Of a stretch of DNA of 59,782 nt, positions 42,714 to 52,452 are shown piece after piece. The notes under the pieces are model-generated. The model was not told the DNA's origin. It ran no database searches and saw only the letters and a list, made by a program, of their open reading frames with translations. The position numbers and the translations under genes are program-made. The stretch lies in assembly GCF_015062905.1 (NCBI RefSeq), contig NZ_SUTK01000007.1, positions 1 to 59,782 of the forward strand, written 5' to 3'. Each line of letters starts with the position of its first letter. Positions within the stretch are counted from its first letter, which is position 1. The DNA is from Methanobrevibacter thaueri (GTDB lineage Archaea; Methanobacteriota; Methanobacteria; Methanobacteriales; Methanobacteriaceae).

Positions 42714-44444
42714 TTAATGTTCGAATTCATCTTTACGCCAATATCCATAGATAAGCATTCCCATGATAGATAGAATACTTAATACCACAAGCCCTGATGT
42801 ATTGGTAAGCTCTTTTGATGTTGTGACCGGAGGAATTATCTCATATGCTTTTCCTTCATCCATTGCATCACCGCTTCCGGAATCGCCTGCATTTAAATCA
42901 CCATTGGACAGTGCATCATTACCGTTATCAGATGTGTCTTGAGACGGAATATCTGAACTGTTAGTTCCGTAATTGCCGGATTTGTCTGAATTTGCAATAT
43001 GTGAACCTGATGAATCTCCCCCATTTGAAGCGCCTTGGGAATTGGAATTTCCCTGAACTTCAGAAGTTCCACTTGCACTGCTTCCGCTAGAACCAGAATT
43101 ATCCTCACTTGCTGAGGTTTTTGAATCCTTTGCATCACCAGTTTCACCGGATGCATCCCTAACATCATATCTGTAATATTCATCGGCAATCTGAACTCTG
43201 ACATTATGGTCGACATTAGGGTCCAACTGAGTAACGCTAGCCCTACCGTTGACAAAAGTTGCAGTATACACGTTTCCATCGACTTCAACATTTGTCTGGA
43301 ATGTTGCAAACTCATTGACCGCCCTTCCGGAGGAATCCCTTAGCTGAAGGGTTAATGTATTACTGACGGAAAATGTATCCAATGTCATTAGAGATGCTAA
43401 AAGTCTTGGGCAGACAAATGTGTTTGTAGGATCATTTGAATTGTACCAATTCTGACCTAATTCAAAGTTTTCATTTTCCCAATAATTCTTGGCCTGATAG
43501 AATTCATTGTGAGCCAGATAATTATATTCGACTTTAAGTATTGAATCCCCTTGGCTTTTAAATCCTGATCCAAACAGCAACCCGTTACCGGTTTCAAATC
43601 CTCCCATGTTGGACCTTGGGTCTTTCCTGTTATGAGTCATGGAATTTGACTTTACAACATCATTGGTTGATGTGGAATTGATGTAAATTCCGTTGGTATT
43701 CTCATAAACATTGTTTCCTGAAATTAAAGTATGTGAAGATTTGTTGAATGTGGAAATTCCGTTCAAGCCGTTGTGATGAATAGTATTGTTCAATATTTTG
43801 CAATATTCAATGTTTGATGTTTCGATGCCTGATTTTTTATTGAGTGAAATAACATTCCTCTCAACAATACTATTCTTTACATTTTGAATTTGCACTCCAT
43901 TTTGCTTGGCTTTTGAAATGTCGTTTTCAGACATGGTAATTTTATCTGAATTCTTTATCAAAACACCATTTCCTCCACCAGTAACATTATTATTGGTTAT
44001 TTTGATATTTCTTGTATTATCTGCAACTATTCCATAATCGCTGTTAGATGCAACGATATTTATTCCAGATAAGATACTACCTGCTGCGTTTGATGTAAAG
44101 TAAAATCCGAAAGTTTTATCTATTCCCATATCCCTAGCTTTATCGCTCACTTCATCAGAAACATAAATTACACTATCCTTTTTTGAAATGATGTTCAATT
44201 TCTTATCTACAACCAAAGATATGTCCTGATACTCAGGGTCTGTAAATTCAAAAGTGTCTCCATCATTTGCATTATCAAATTGTGACTGTATATCATCATT
44301 TGACAAATCGGAAGTGATGAAATGATTATTTCCACTAGAAAGGATAGTCATATTGTCATCCTGAATATCAGTTGCACTGACTGATGAAACTAAGAATAAG
44401 AACAATAATGATATGAAAAAAAGATTAAATACTTTTTTATCCAT
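42714..44444 (-). CDS. secreted beta-helix surface protein with C-terminal membrane anchor
   Basis: A signal peptide (residues 1-24, VSSVSA end) is followed by NosD/parallel beta-helix repeats from about residue 100 to 320 (SILSGINIVASNSDYGIVADNTRNIKITNNNVTGG and similar units). Then come an Ig-like segment and a Ser/Gly/Asp-rich linker of about 110 residues. The C-terminal helix (VVLSILSIMGMLIYGYW) with KDE after it anchors the protein. This is a typical Methanobrevibacter adhesin-like design. It diverges from the adhesin at 44777. Confidence 0.85.
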   Translation of the reverse strand: MDKKVFNLFFISLLFLFLVSSVSATDIQDDNMTILSSGNNHFITSDLSNDDIQSQFDNANDGDTFEFTDPEYQDISLVVDKKLNIISKKDSVIYVSDEVSDKARDMGIDKTFGFYFTSNAAGSILSGINIVASNSDYGIVADNTRNIKITNNNVTGGGNGVLIKNSDKITMSENDISKAKQNGVQIQNVKNSIVERNVISLNKKSGIETSNIEYCKILNNTIHHNGLNGISTFNKSSHTLISGNNVYENTNGIYINSTSTNDVVKSNSMTHNRKDPRSNMGGFETGNGLLFGSGFKSQGDSILKVEYNYLAHNEFYQAKNYWENENFELGQNWYNSNDPTNTFVCPRLLASLMTLDTFSVSNTLTLQLRDSSGRAVNEFATFQTNVEVDGNVYTATFVNGRASVTQLDPNVDHNVRVQIADEYYRYDVRDASGETGDAKDSKTSASEDNSGSSGSSASGTSEVQGNSNSQGASNGGDSSGSHIANSDKSGNYGTNSSDIPSQDTSDNGNDALSNGDLNAGDSGSGDAMDEGKAYEIIPPVTTSKELTNTSGLVVLSILSIMGMLIYGYWRKDEFEH

Positions 44445-44776
44445 ATTAAAAACTTCCTAATTACTATTTTTATAATCAAATAACTTTAATAGAAAAATTA
44501 ACCTCAAAAGTAAAAATTTATCTATGTGAATAATATTGATTAATGATAATATTTTGATATCAAATATATATAAATCTAACCTATATAACGGCATTATATT
44601 AAAAATTTAAAACGATATGAGTCAAATTACAACAAATAACTATTCTTAACAGTGTTATATCAAGAATTTAAGACATTTTAATTTAAATAATATGAAAATC
44701 AATATTAAATTAATTGCTTATCGATATAATTTTTTATGATCAAGTAATTGTTTAAAAAGATTTTAGAGGAAATATT
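44445..44776. other. 332-bp divergent promoter region of two surface protein genes
   Basis: The gap is over 80% A+T. A TATA-like ATATATATAAA near 44565-44575 fits the minus-strand gene with a leader of about 95 bases; a second, ATATAATTTTTTATG near 44725-44738, fits the plus-strand adhesin. No further gene or strong palindrome is seen. An AGAGGAAAT ribosome site precedes the plus-strand start. Confidence 0.5.
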
Positions 44777-47700
44777 ATGAATAAGAAGAGTTTAATATTA
44801 GCTGTTTTGTTAGTATTAATTGTATTCTTAGCCACAAATGCAATATCCGCAGAAGATACCTCCAATATTGACAATAATGCTAGCGACATATTGGAAGTGT
44901 CCGAAGATAACAACATTGCAGCTGGCAAAGAAGTTACAATTGAAACTACAGATGACAATAATCAGATTCAAGAAAAAATCAATACCTTGGACGATGGAGA
45001 TACATTAAACTTCCAAAAGGGAGACTATCATGACATCTGCATCTACATTAATAAAAGCGTGACAATCAACGGTAATGGTGCCACATTATATGGTTATGAC
45101 AACCCAAGCAATGATAATATTCCAGACATCATAATGAACAAAACAACCGAGGGAGGATATGCCATTACAAATAAGGCAACTTTATATATCCTTAAGGCAA
45201 ATGATGTTGTTTTAAAAGACATTAATTTTGTTGCAGGTGCAAACAGCGGGACTGCAACCCCAACCGGAACTGATGATCCAAAATACACAAATTGTGTAAT
45301 ATATAACTATTTTTCAAACCATACCACAATATCCAACATTACAATTGATGGCTGTTCCTGGGGTATCTGGTTCCAAAATTGTGATGATGGAACAATAGAA
45401 AATAATACAATCATGAATCAATTGATTACAGGAATCCTGAACTTCCAATCAAAAAGAACCATAATCAGATACAATACAATAATCAATGCCAAAAATCACG
45501 GTATTGATGTAAGGCATGGTGTCGGACCAAATGTTAAAGTATTAAACAACACTGTTATCGGTTCAAAAGAGGGAATTTACCTATTGCACTCACCTAAACA
45601 TGTTGTAACTGGAAATACAATTATCAATTGTACTGTAAGTTCAATTACATGTTGTGGTGCAAGCCATATTACCATCAAAGACAATAAGTTATACAACTCT
45701 AGAATAGGCATTCTTTTAGGTGGAGGAGCACCTCAAGGAGGAGCTTATACCGGATACAATAACATTACCATTGGAACAAATGAATGGAAAATTGATGAAT
45801 TGCCGTTCCCACCGTCTTTCCAATATTATGTTGCTGAAGCAAAAGCCGATTATGCAAGTATGGACTCAATGATGGGTACCCACACTGACAGCAGCCTTTC
45901 AAACATCACATATGTGGAATATAGTGAAATCCCTATTCCAGGACCTATCGTTATTGACTATAACACCATCTTAAAACCAACAGGCGATGAAGTGTTAATA
46001 ACCTCTGGAATGACAAATGAAGAAATTCAGAACAGAATCAATAACATGAAAGATGGGGACACATTAATTTTTGAAGAAAACGCAATATTTGAAAATATCA
46101 GCATTTACATCGAAAAGAACATTAAAGTGATTGGAAACAATGCAACATTAATCAGTTATGAATCCGCAAGCCTTGATTTGGTTCCTGAAAGAATAAAAAA
46201 CAAAACCAATGAAGGAGGATTCGGAGTAAGTTATTCAGCTGTATTATACTGCATGAATGCTTCAGACATTACTGTGAGCAAATTAAATATTGAATGCAGA
46301 TATCCTGGATATGACACCACAACAATCGGAACAAACCAAAATCTAAGAGAATACTGTACAGCGGGTATCTATTCAATACTCAGTCCAAACCTTACCATTA
46401 CCCAATGTAATATTAATGGTGCTTCATGGGGTATGTTTATAGGTGAAAGACAACAAGGACGTCCAAATGCAATAATCACAAACAACAAAGTAAGCAATCA
46501 GTACACAACAGGAATACTATGCTTCGGATGTAAAAATTCAATAATCGCAAATAATACTATCACCAATGCATACAACCACGGTATAGACGTAAGATTCAAT
46601 CAGGGAAGTGGAGTTACTGTCTTTAACAACAGCGTTTCCGGTTCTAAAGAAGGAATATACCTCCTACATTCCAGCGGACATAAGGTTTACGGAAATACAA
46701 TATCCAACTCAAAAATCAGTTCAATTACCTGTTATGGATCTGGAAATGAATATATTTTCGACAACACCTTTATTAAAAGCAGAATTGCAATCATACTTGG
46801 TGGAGGATATTATAATGTCACTATAGGTAAAAATACATACAAACCTGACAAATTACCGTTCCCACCTACCTTTGAACATTTCCTTGTAAAATCCGAAAAT
46901 AAATATTATGACAAAATCGGAGCAAAAGTTGTAGGAACTTACGGCGACTCCAAAAATGTGAACCTAAGTGCAGCTGATGTGACTGTCGGATACAAAAAAG
47001 GCACATTGGAAATTACCTTAAAGAACATTACCGGAAAAGCACTGGCCAATAAAGCAGGAACCGTAACCATCAATGGAAATGTGCAAGAGTTCATAACTGA
47101 TGAAAACGGAACCGCTTCCATCAATCTAGCTTTAACAACCGGAACATATACTGCAAAAGTGCATACCGTCAGCGACTATTACAATAAGGCAGGCAATACC
47201 GAAGCAGCAATTACAGTTGTGGATGATAGAGCTTCCGCTGCATTGACTGCTCCTGGAAAAACATTCTACTTACAGGCTATCGCTAAAGGATCTAACTATC
47301 AAGTTACCCTTAAATCCAACGGAAAAACTCTTGAAAACAAAGAAGTTACCATTAACTTCAATGGAAAAACCATTACTGCAAAAACCAATTCCAATGGTGT
47401 AGCTACTTTCAAATTAACTGCTACAGCAACTGGCTCCAAACAGTCAACAATTACATTCAAAGGCGATGATGCATACAAAGCAACAACTGCAAAAGCTACA
47501 ATCAAAGTAACCAAAGAAGCAAGCAAAATTACAGCCAAAAAGAAAACATTTAAAGCTAAATCCAAAACCAAAAAGTATGCAATTACCCTAAAATCCAAAT
47601 CAGGTAAAGCAATCAGTGGAGTTAAAGTAACTATCAAAATCAAGAATAAAAAGTTCACCGCCAAAACTAATTCTAAAGGAAAAGCAACCTTTAAAATTAA

Positions 47701-47800
47701 AAAATTCACTAAAAAAGGAACTTTCAAAAGCACTGTCACTTTTACAGGAAACAAATACTTTAGCAAAACCACCGCAAAAGTTAAAATTAAAATGAAATAG
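44777..47800 (+). CDS. large secreted adhesin-like protein with duplicated beta-helix domain
   Basis: A signal peptide spans residues 1-26. Two beta-helix units follow: residues about 55-395 and 405-705. They match motif by motif (DGDTLNF vs DGDTLIF, NHGIDVR in both, GSKEGIYLLHS in both, VSSITCCG vs ISSITCYG, ILLGGG vs IILGGG, DELPFPPSF vs DKLPFPPTF). Three Ig-like repeats at about 735-1007 end in a lysine-rich domain (KKTFKAKSKTKKYAI) that resembles the cell-wall-binding end of other Methanobrevibacter adhesins. Binding target is unknown. Confidence 0.9.
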   Translation: MNKKSLILAVLLVLIVFLATNAISAEDTSNIDNNASDILEVSEDNNIAAGKEVTIETTDDNNQIQEKINTLDDGDTLNFQKGDYHDICIYINKSVTINGNGATLYGYDNPSNDNIPDIIMNKTTEGGYAITNKATLYILKANDVVLKDINFVAGANSGTATPTGTDDPKYTNCVIYNYFSNHTTISNITIDGCSWGIWFQNCDDGTIENNTIMNQLITGILNFQSKRTIIRYNTIINAKNHGIDVRHGVGPNVKVLNNTVIGSKEGIYLLHSPKHVVTGNTIINCTVSSITCCGASHITIKDNKLYNSRIGILLGGGAPQGGAYTGYNNITIGTNEWKIDELPFPPSFQYYVAEAKADYASMDSMMGTHTDSSLSNITYVEYSEIPIPGPIVIDYNTILKPTGDEVLITSGMTNEEIQNRINNMKDGDTLIFEENAIFENISIYIEKNIKVIGNNATLISYESASLDLVPERIKNKTNEGGFGVSYSAVLYCMNASDITVSKLNIECRYPGYDTTTIGTNQNLREYCTAGIYSILSPNLTITQCNINGASWGMFIGERQQGRPNAIITNNKVSNQYTTGILCFGCKNSIIANNTITNAYNHGIDVRFNQGSGVTVFNNSVSGSKEGIYLLHSSGHKVYGNTISNSKISSITCYGSGNEYIFDNTFIKSRIAIILGGGYYNVTIGKNTYKPDKLPFPPTFEHFLVKSENKYYDKIGAKVVGTYGDSKNVNLSAADVTVGYKKGTLEITLKNITGKALANKAGTVTINGNVQEFITDENGTASINLALTTGTYTAKVHTVSDYYNKAGNTEAAITVVDDRASAALTAPGKTFYLQAIAKGSNYQVTLKSNGKTLENKEVTINFNGKTITAKTNSNGVATFKLTATATGSKQSTITFKGDDAYKATTAKATIKVTKEASKITAKKKTFKAKSKTKKYAITLKSKSGKAISGVKVTIKIKNKKFTAKTNSKGKATFKIKKFTKKGTFKSTVTFTGNKYFSKTTAKVKIKMK

Positions 47801-47819
47801 AAGAGATTATTTCTCTTCT
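47799..47819 (+). terminator. hairpin touching the adhesin stop codon
   Basis: A perfect 8-bp stem (AGAAGAGA / TCTCTTCT) with a five-base loop begins within the adhesin's TAG stop and is followed by a T-rich tract (CTTTCTTTTTTT). It is a probable terminator. Confidence 0.65.
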
Positions 47820-47844
47820 CAAACTTTCTTTTTTTAAAAAAAAA

Positions 47845-48060
47845 TCAGTAATATTTTTTTCTGCGGTCAACGGCAGTGTAAATTATAAACAGACCGATGA
47901 TTATCAGGACTATCTGCGGAAATACCGCTGCAATAATAGCAGGAATCAATCCCAAATTAACCAATAGCCACAAAACGCCATAGATTACAATTATTGCTCC
48001 AAATACGATAGCAATCTTATATGTCAAATCCCTCATATCAGGAATGTCAAACATAGGCAT
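47845..48060 (-). CDS. small two-helix membrane protein
   Basis: The frame can start at the GTG at 48069, overlapping the rpiA stop, or at the ATG at 48060 (MPMFDIPDMRD), for which GTGAT is a good ribosome site; I use the latter. About 71 residues with two membrane helices (residues 12-32 and 40-60) end in DRRKKYY. It is probably co-transcribed after rpiA. No function is known. Confidence 0.75.
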   Translation of the reverse strand: MPMFDIPDMRDLTYKIAIVFGAIIVIYGVLWLLVNLGLIPAIIAAVFPQIVLIIIGLFIIYTAVDRRKKYY

Positions 48061-48068
48061 TTGAATCA

Positions 48069-48755
48069 CTATAGCTCTTTGGTGCCGTCATCGGTTCCGA
48101 TGATTACCTTATCAACCATCTGTGAAAAGATTCCGTTTTCCACAACACCCGGAATTGCATTCAAATCGATTTCAAGGTGAGCAGGTGATTCGATTTTTTC
48201 GAATTTGGCATCTATTACAAAGTTTCCATTGTCGGTTATTACAGGACCGTCTTTTCTTTGGGCCATCCTTATCTCACAGGTTGCTCCCATGTCTTCAAGT
48301 TCCTTAATGACCATTCTTGATGCGTCCGGAAGCACTTCGACAGGAACCGGGAAATTTCCCAATTCATCAACGACTTTGGATTCGTCAACTATAACTATGA
48401 ATTTGTCTGCAGCATAATCTACAATCTTTTCTTTAGTATGGGCGGCTCCTCCACCCTTAATCAGATTAAACTCTGAGTCAACTTCATCCGCTCCATCAAC
48501 GGACAGGTCAATGTCATGCTCTTCCAATGTTGTGATTGGAATGTTCCATTCCTTTGCCTTCAACAATGATTGGAATGATGTTGGAATTCCCATAACGTTT
48601 ATTCCTTCATCTCTGATTCTCATGCCCACCTTTTCAATGAAAAAGTGTGTGGTTGAACCTGTTCCAAGCCCTAAGACCATTCCATCTTCGACATATTCTG
48701 CAGCCTTGTATCCTGCATTCATTTTAGAAGAGCTATTGCTACTAGTATCTTTCAT
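48069..48755 (-). CDS. rpiA: ribose-5-phosphate isomerase A
   Basis: RpiA interconverts ribose-5-phosphate and ribulose-5-phosphate. Signatures are GMVLGLGTGSTTHFFIEK, the SLLKAKEWNIP loop, DLSVDGADEVDSEFNLIKGGGAAHTKEKIVDYAA, and the catalytic area in SKVVDELG. Length of 228 residues is standard. It sits between UPF0179 and a small membrane gene in the egsA cluster. Confidence 0.95.
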   Translation of the reverse strand: MKDTSSNSSSKMNAGYKAAEYVEDGMVLGLGTGSTTHFFIEKVGMRIRDEGINVMGIPTSFQSLLKAKEWNIPITTLEEHDIDLSVDGADEVDSEFNLIKGGGAAHTKEKIVDYAADKFIVIVDESKVVDELGNFPVPVEVLPDASRMVIKELEDMGATCEIRMAQRKDGPVITDNGNFVIDAKFEKIESPAHLEIDLNAIPGVVENGIFSQMVDKVIIGTDDGTKEL

Positions 48756-49193
48756 TTAAATCACAAATCCTAAAGTTAAGTTATTAAGTTTCAATCCTTT
48801 CTTGCATTCCCCATCATGCTTTCCATTGTTCTCCAATACGATGCACTTGTCGTTTTCAACCAATCCTTCAGGGAAACACAAGTCATGATAATCGCAGTTT
48901 TCATCACAGTCAGGAGCATTATATGTAAATGTTGATCCTTCAAAGATGTTTTTTGAAGTTGTTAGTATGTCTATTTCGGCTCTGTCAACCTCAACAGGAA
49001 TTACCTTGCCTCCAGAATGTATCGGACAGTTCTGCTCGTTTTCCTTTACTTCAGTTACAACATATTTCCTGTTCACTTCCAGGTTTCCAACACAGGATGA
49101 CTTAAATCTGCAGTCTTCACATTCCTTGGCAGGACCTAGAAAAATAAACTCTTGACCTTTTTTCGCTAAATCTATACCTATCAGTGTTATCAT
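48756..49193 (-). CDS. UPF0179 family protein
   Basis: The UPF0179 family is confined mostly to archaea and has unknown function. The 145 residues carry two groups of cysteines: CEDCRFKSSC with CPIHSGG, and CDENCDYHDLCFPEG with CIVLENN and a late C (GECKKG). The spacing suggests a metal or Fe-S site. The start abuts the egsA stop by one base overlap; the end abuts rpiA. Confidence 0.9.
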   Translation of the reverse strand: MITLIGIDLAKKGQEFIFLGPAKECEDCRFKSSCVGNLEVNRKYVVTEVKENEQNCPIHSGGKVIPVEVDRAEIDILTTSKNIFEGSTFTYNAPDCDENCDYHDLCFPEGLVENDKCIVLENNGKHDGECKKGLKLNNLTLGFVI

Positions 49194-50236
49194 TAAATCA
49201 CCTCTGTTCTATAAGCCAATTCATATGCAGCTTCTTTTGAAATTCCATTGTCTCCTAAAATAGTGTATCTTTCAGGTCGGATTTCATGAGCCATCATCAG
49301 AGCTTCAATAATGTCCTCATCAGTAATGTTAAGTTCTTTTGCAGTGGTAGGGGCCTGCACGGCCTTTAGGGAGTCCCTTATTGCCTTCCAATCCCCTCCA
49401 TGAAGATACATCATCATGATTGTTCCGATACCGCACTGCTCGCCGTGAAGTGCAGGCTTGTCAAGAATCTTGTCAAGGGCATGTGAAAAGAGATGCTCTG
49501 ATCCGCTTGCAGGCCTTGATGAACCTGCGATGCTTATTGCCATTCCCCCGCTGAAAAGTGATTTCATGACTATTCTTGCACTAGGCTCGAGATTAGGCTT
49601 GATATTGGCGATGTTGTCAGTAATCAGGTGCGCTGACATTATTGACAATGCAGCAGCTGACTCTGAAAACGCTTCGTTTTTAAGCCTGTGTGCCAATTCC
49701 CAATCCTTGATGGCAGTGAAGTTTGCAATCAGGTCCGCACATCCTGCAGCCAAAAGCCTGAATGGGGATTGTGCAAGGATTTCGGAATCCGCAATGACCG
49801 CTATCGGGGAGTGCGCAGTTGCTGATATTGAAGTGTTAGGGTTTTTGATTGATGCCAAAGGAGATACGATACCATCATGAGAAGCGGTTGTTGGCATGGA
49901 TACAAAATAGACACCCTGATTATATGAAGATAACTTGGCCACATCAATAACCTTTCCTCCGCCAACACCCAAAACGGTTGTGTCCGGAGTGATCAGTTCC
50001 TCAACTTCAGATATGGACTCATAGGATGCTCTGTCAACTTTGACCACATCAAATTCCATATCCTCCCTTTCAAGGCTTTCCATTACAGGTATTGCACCAA
50101 CATCATATGTATGCGCACCTGTAACAATCAGAATCTTTTTATCCAAATGCAGAGATTTGCAAATCTCACCAGTATCTTTTATAATGCCCGGATCAATGTA
50201 AACTTCACGGGGCATCTGTATTCTCCTGTTGCTCAT
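49193..50236 (-). CDS. egsA: glycerol-1-phosphate dehydrogenase [NAD(P)+]
   Basis: EgsA makes sn-glycerol-1-phosphate, which sets archaeal lipid stereochemistry and is diagnostic of archaea. Landmarks are the GVGGGKVIDVAKLSSY nucleotide loop, SMPTTASHDGIVSPLASI, the zinc histidine in SEHLFSHALDKI, and GEQCGIGTIMMMYLHGG. Length of 347 residues is full. The gene is the first of an operon with UPF0179, rpiA and the small membrane protein. Confidence 0.97.
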   Translation of the reverse strand: MSNRRIQMPREVYIDPGIIKDTGEICKSLHLDKKILIVTGAHTYDVGAIPVMESLEREDMEFDVVKVDRASYESISEVEELITPDTTVLGVGGGKVIDVAKLSSYNQGVYFVSMPTTASHDGIVSPLASIKNPNTSISATAHSPIAVIADSEILAQSPFRLLAAGCADLIANFTAIKDWELAHRLKNEAFSESAAALSIMSAHLITDNIANIKPNLEPSARIVMKSLFSGGMAISIAGSSRPASGSEHLFSHALDKILDKPALHGEQCGIGTIMMMYLHGGDWKAIRDSLKAVQAPTTAKELNITDEDIIEALMMAHEIRPERYTILGDNGISKEAAYELAYRTEVI

Positions 50237-50366
50237 GATATCTCCTAAATGTTAATTATACATTAATATATATTTAATTGATAATTATAAATAATTTATC
50301 TTTAAATAAGTTTAATACTTATTAAAAACAGATAATTTAATATTATAAAAAATTATTTTAGGTGAT

Positions 50367-51770
50367 ATGGTGGAAAATTTTGACGAATGGTTTCATGACA
50401 TTTTAGAACAAGCAGACATAACCGATTCAAGATATCCTATTAAGGGAATGGCAGTTTGGAGACCATACGGTTTTCAGATAAGGAAACATTCAATGAACAT
50501 TATTAAAAATTTATTGGATAAGGACCATGATGAGGTACTGTTCCCAATGCTTGTTCCTGAAACTGAACTTGCAAAGGAAGGAATACATGTTAAGGGATTT
50601 GAAGATGAGGTATACTGGGTAACAAAAGGCGGACAGACTGAATTGAACGAACAGCTAGCCTTAAGGCCAACCAGTGAAACCGCAATATATCCGATGTATT
50701 CATTATGGATCAGGACACACATTGACCTGCCAATCAAAATGTATCAGATTGTAAACACTTTCAGATACGAAACAAAACATACCAGACCTCTAATCAGGGT
50801 AAGGGAAATCACTACCTTTAAGGAAGCCCATACCGCACACGCAACCAAAGAGGAATCCGACGAGCAAATCCAGGACTTCATTGAAATGTATAAGGAATTC
50901 TTTGATGATTTGGGAATCCCATACTTAATCTCCAAAAGGCCTGAATGGGACAAGTTCCCGGGTTCAGACTATACAATGGCCTTTGATGCCATAATGCCAA
51001 ACGGTAAAACCCTGCAAATAGGTACAATACACAATTTAGGCCAGACATTCGCAAAAACATTTGACATTACCTTTGAAGACAAGGACGGAGAACACAAATT
51101 GGTTTATCAGACCTGTGCAGGAGTGTCCGACAGGGTTATCGCATCCGTCATTGGAATTCATGGAGATGAAACCGGATTACGCTTACCACCAAAAGTATCA
51201 CCGAATCAAGTTACCATAATTCCAATCCTATTCAAGAAAGGAAAAGAGGAAGTTCTTGCAAAATGCTCACAAATCAAAGAGCAGTTAGAGGCAGCAGGAT
51301 TGAGAGTCCAGCTTGATGACAGGGACATCAGGCCGGGCAAAAAATTCAACGACTGGGAACTTAGAGGAACACCAGTCAAACTTGAACTTGGACCAAGAGA
51401 CCTGGAAAACAATATCACCGTTGCAATGAGACGTGACGAAGGAGAAAAGATTGAAATTCAATTGGATGACAATCTTGTTGACAATGTAATTGACTTATTG
51501 GACAAATCTTCTGAAAACTTATCCTCACAGGCATGGGAATTCCAGAATGAGCATGTTAAATTTGCAGAAAACCTTGAAGATATTCCAGAACTTGTAGAAT
51601 CCGGAAATGTCGTTAAATTCTACTGGTGCGGAGATGAGGATGTCGGCCATGAAATCGAAGAAAAAACCGGCTATGACGTTTTAGGCATTCAGGAAGAAGT
51701 GTCTGAAGGCAAATGCATAGCCAGCGGAAAAGATGCAAAATACATTGCCTTAATTGCCAAAACATACTAG
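50367..51770 (+). CDS. proS: prolyl-tRNA synthetase (archaeal/eukaryotic type)
   Basis: ProRS charges tRNA-Pro. The class II motifs are visible: motif 1 around RKHSMNIIKNLLDKDHDEVLFPMLVP, the RPTSETAIYPMYSLWI pocket, motif 2 TFRYETKHTRPLIRVREITTFKEAH, and the TRS-type anticodon domain with RPGKKFNDWELRGTPVKLELGPRD. Its 467 residues and the short zinc-less end fit the archaeal type. The last codons lie just before the cofC start. Confidence 0.96.
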   Translation: MVENFDEWFHDILEQADITDSRYPIKGMAVWRPYGFQIRKHSMNIIKNLLDKDHDEVLFPMLVPETELAKEGIHVKGFEDEVYWVTKGGQTELNEQLALRPTSETAIYPMYSLWIRTHIDLPIKMYQIVNTFRYETKHTRPLIRVREITTFKEAHTAHATKEESDEQIQDFIEMYKEFFDDLGIPYLISKRPEWDKFPGSDYTMAFDAIMPNGKTLQIGTIHNLGQTFAKTFDITFEDKDGEHKLVYQTCAGVSDRVIASVIGIHGDETGLRLPPKVSPNQVTIIPILFKKGKEEVLAKCSQIKEQLEAAGLRVQLDDRDIRPGKKFNDWELRGTPVKLELGPRDLENNITVAMRRDEGEKIEIQLDDNLVDNVIDLLDKSSENLSSQAWEFQNEHVKFAENLEDIPELVESGNVVKFYWCGDEDVGHEIEEKTGYDVLGIQEEVSEGKCIASGKDAKYIALIAKTY

Positions 51771-51777
51771 TGATAAT

Positions 51778-52452
51778 ATGGACAACATTTATGCGATAAT
51801 ACCAGTAACCACATTCAAGAATGCAAAAACCAGGCTTTCCCCATTTTTATCTGCCGAAGAGAGGGAAAACCTCCTAAAGGCAATGCTTCGGGACGTGACT
51901 GATACCTTAAAAAAGCATGTGGACAAGATTTTCATAATCAGCAGGGATGAAGATGTGTTAAAATATGCAGAAAGCCTCAATGTGAACACCATACAGGAAA
52001 ATGACAATTCCAACCTGAACAAGGCCCTCACACAGGCTATGAAAATCTGCAAAGGAAAAACAAGGAAGGTAATTATAGTTCCTTCAGACATTCCACTGAT
52101 TGGCAAAACCAATGTTCAGATGCTGATTGACGCATCCAAAAGCCTGGATTTCATAATTGTTCCATCAAAAGGCGGAGGAACAAACATGATCATAATGAAG
52201 CCGATGGCCATCAGAACAAGATATGAAGGATTCAGCTATAAGGAACATGTGCAGGCAGCCGAGCGGAAAAAACTTAATCCGCAGGTTCACGATTCATTTT
52301 TCATGGCATTGGACGTCAACACCACTGAAGACCTGGGTGAAATCATGATTCACGGTGAGAAAACCCACACCAGGCAATACCTGAAGGAGCTTAAGGTCAC
52401 TGTCGAGTCATTCCGTGGATCCGAACGCCTTAAAGTCACAAGAGCTGATTAG
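51778..52452 (+). CDS. cofC: 2-phospho-L-lactate guanylyltransferase (CofC)
   Basis: CofC makes the activated lactyl precursor of coenzyme F420, a methanogen hallmark. The start is taken at 51778 (MDNIYAIIPVTTFKNAKTRLSPFL), as TGATAAT precedes it and the upstream codons overlap proS. The nucleotidyltransferase core shows TRLSPFLSAEERENLL, IIVPSDIPLIGKTNVQML, and PSKGGGTNMIIMKP. Length is 224 residues. It abuts thiD. Confidence 0.93.
   Translation: MDNIYAIIPVTTFKNAKTRLSPFLSAEERENLLKAMLRDVTDTLKKHVDKIFIISRDEDVLKYAESLNVNTIQENDNSNLNKALTQAMKICKGKTRKVIIVPSDIPLIGKTNVQMLIDASKSLDFIIVPSKGGGTNMIIMKPMAIRTRYEGFSYKEHVQAAERKKLNPQVHDSFFMALDVNTTEDLGEIMIHGEKTHTRQYLKELKVTVESFRGSERLKVTRAD

Noticed and set aside
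47299..47772. 157-codon hydrophobic minus-strand frame inside the adhesin
   Set aside because: It arises from the Lys/Thr-rich repeat codons of the adhesin read in reverse and has no ribosome site.
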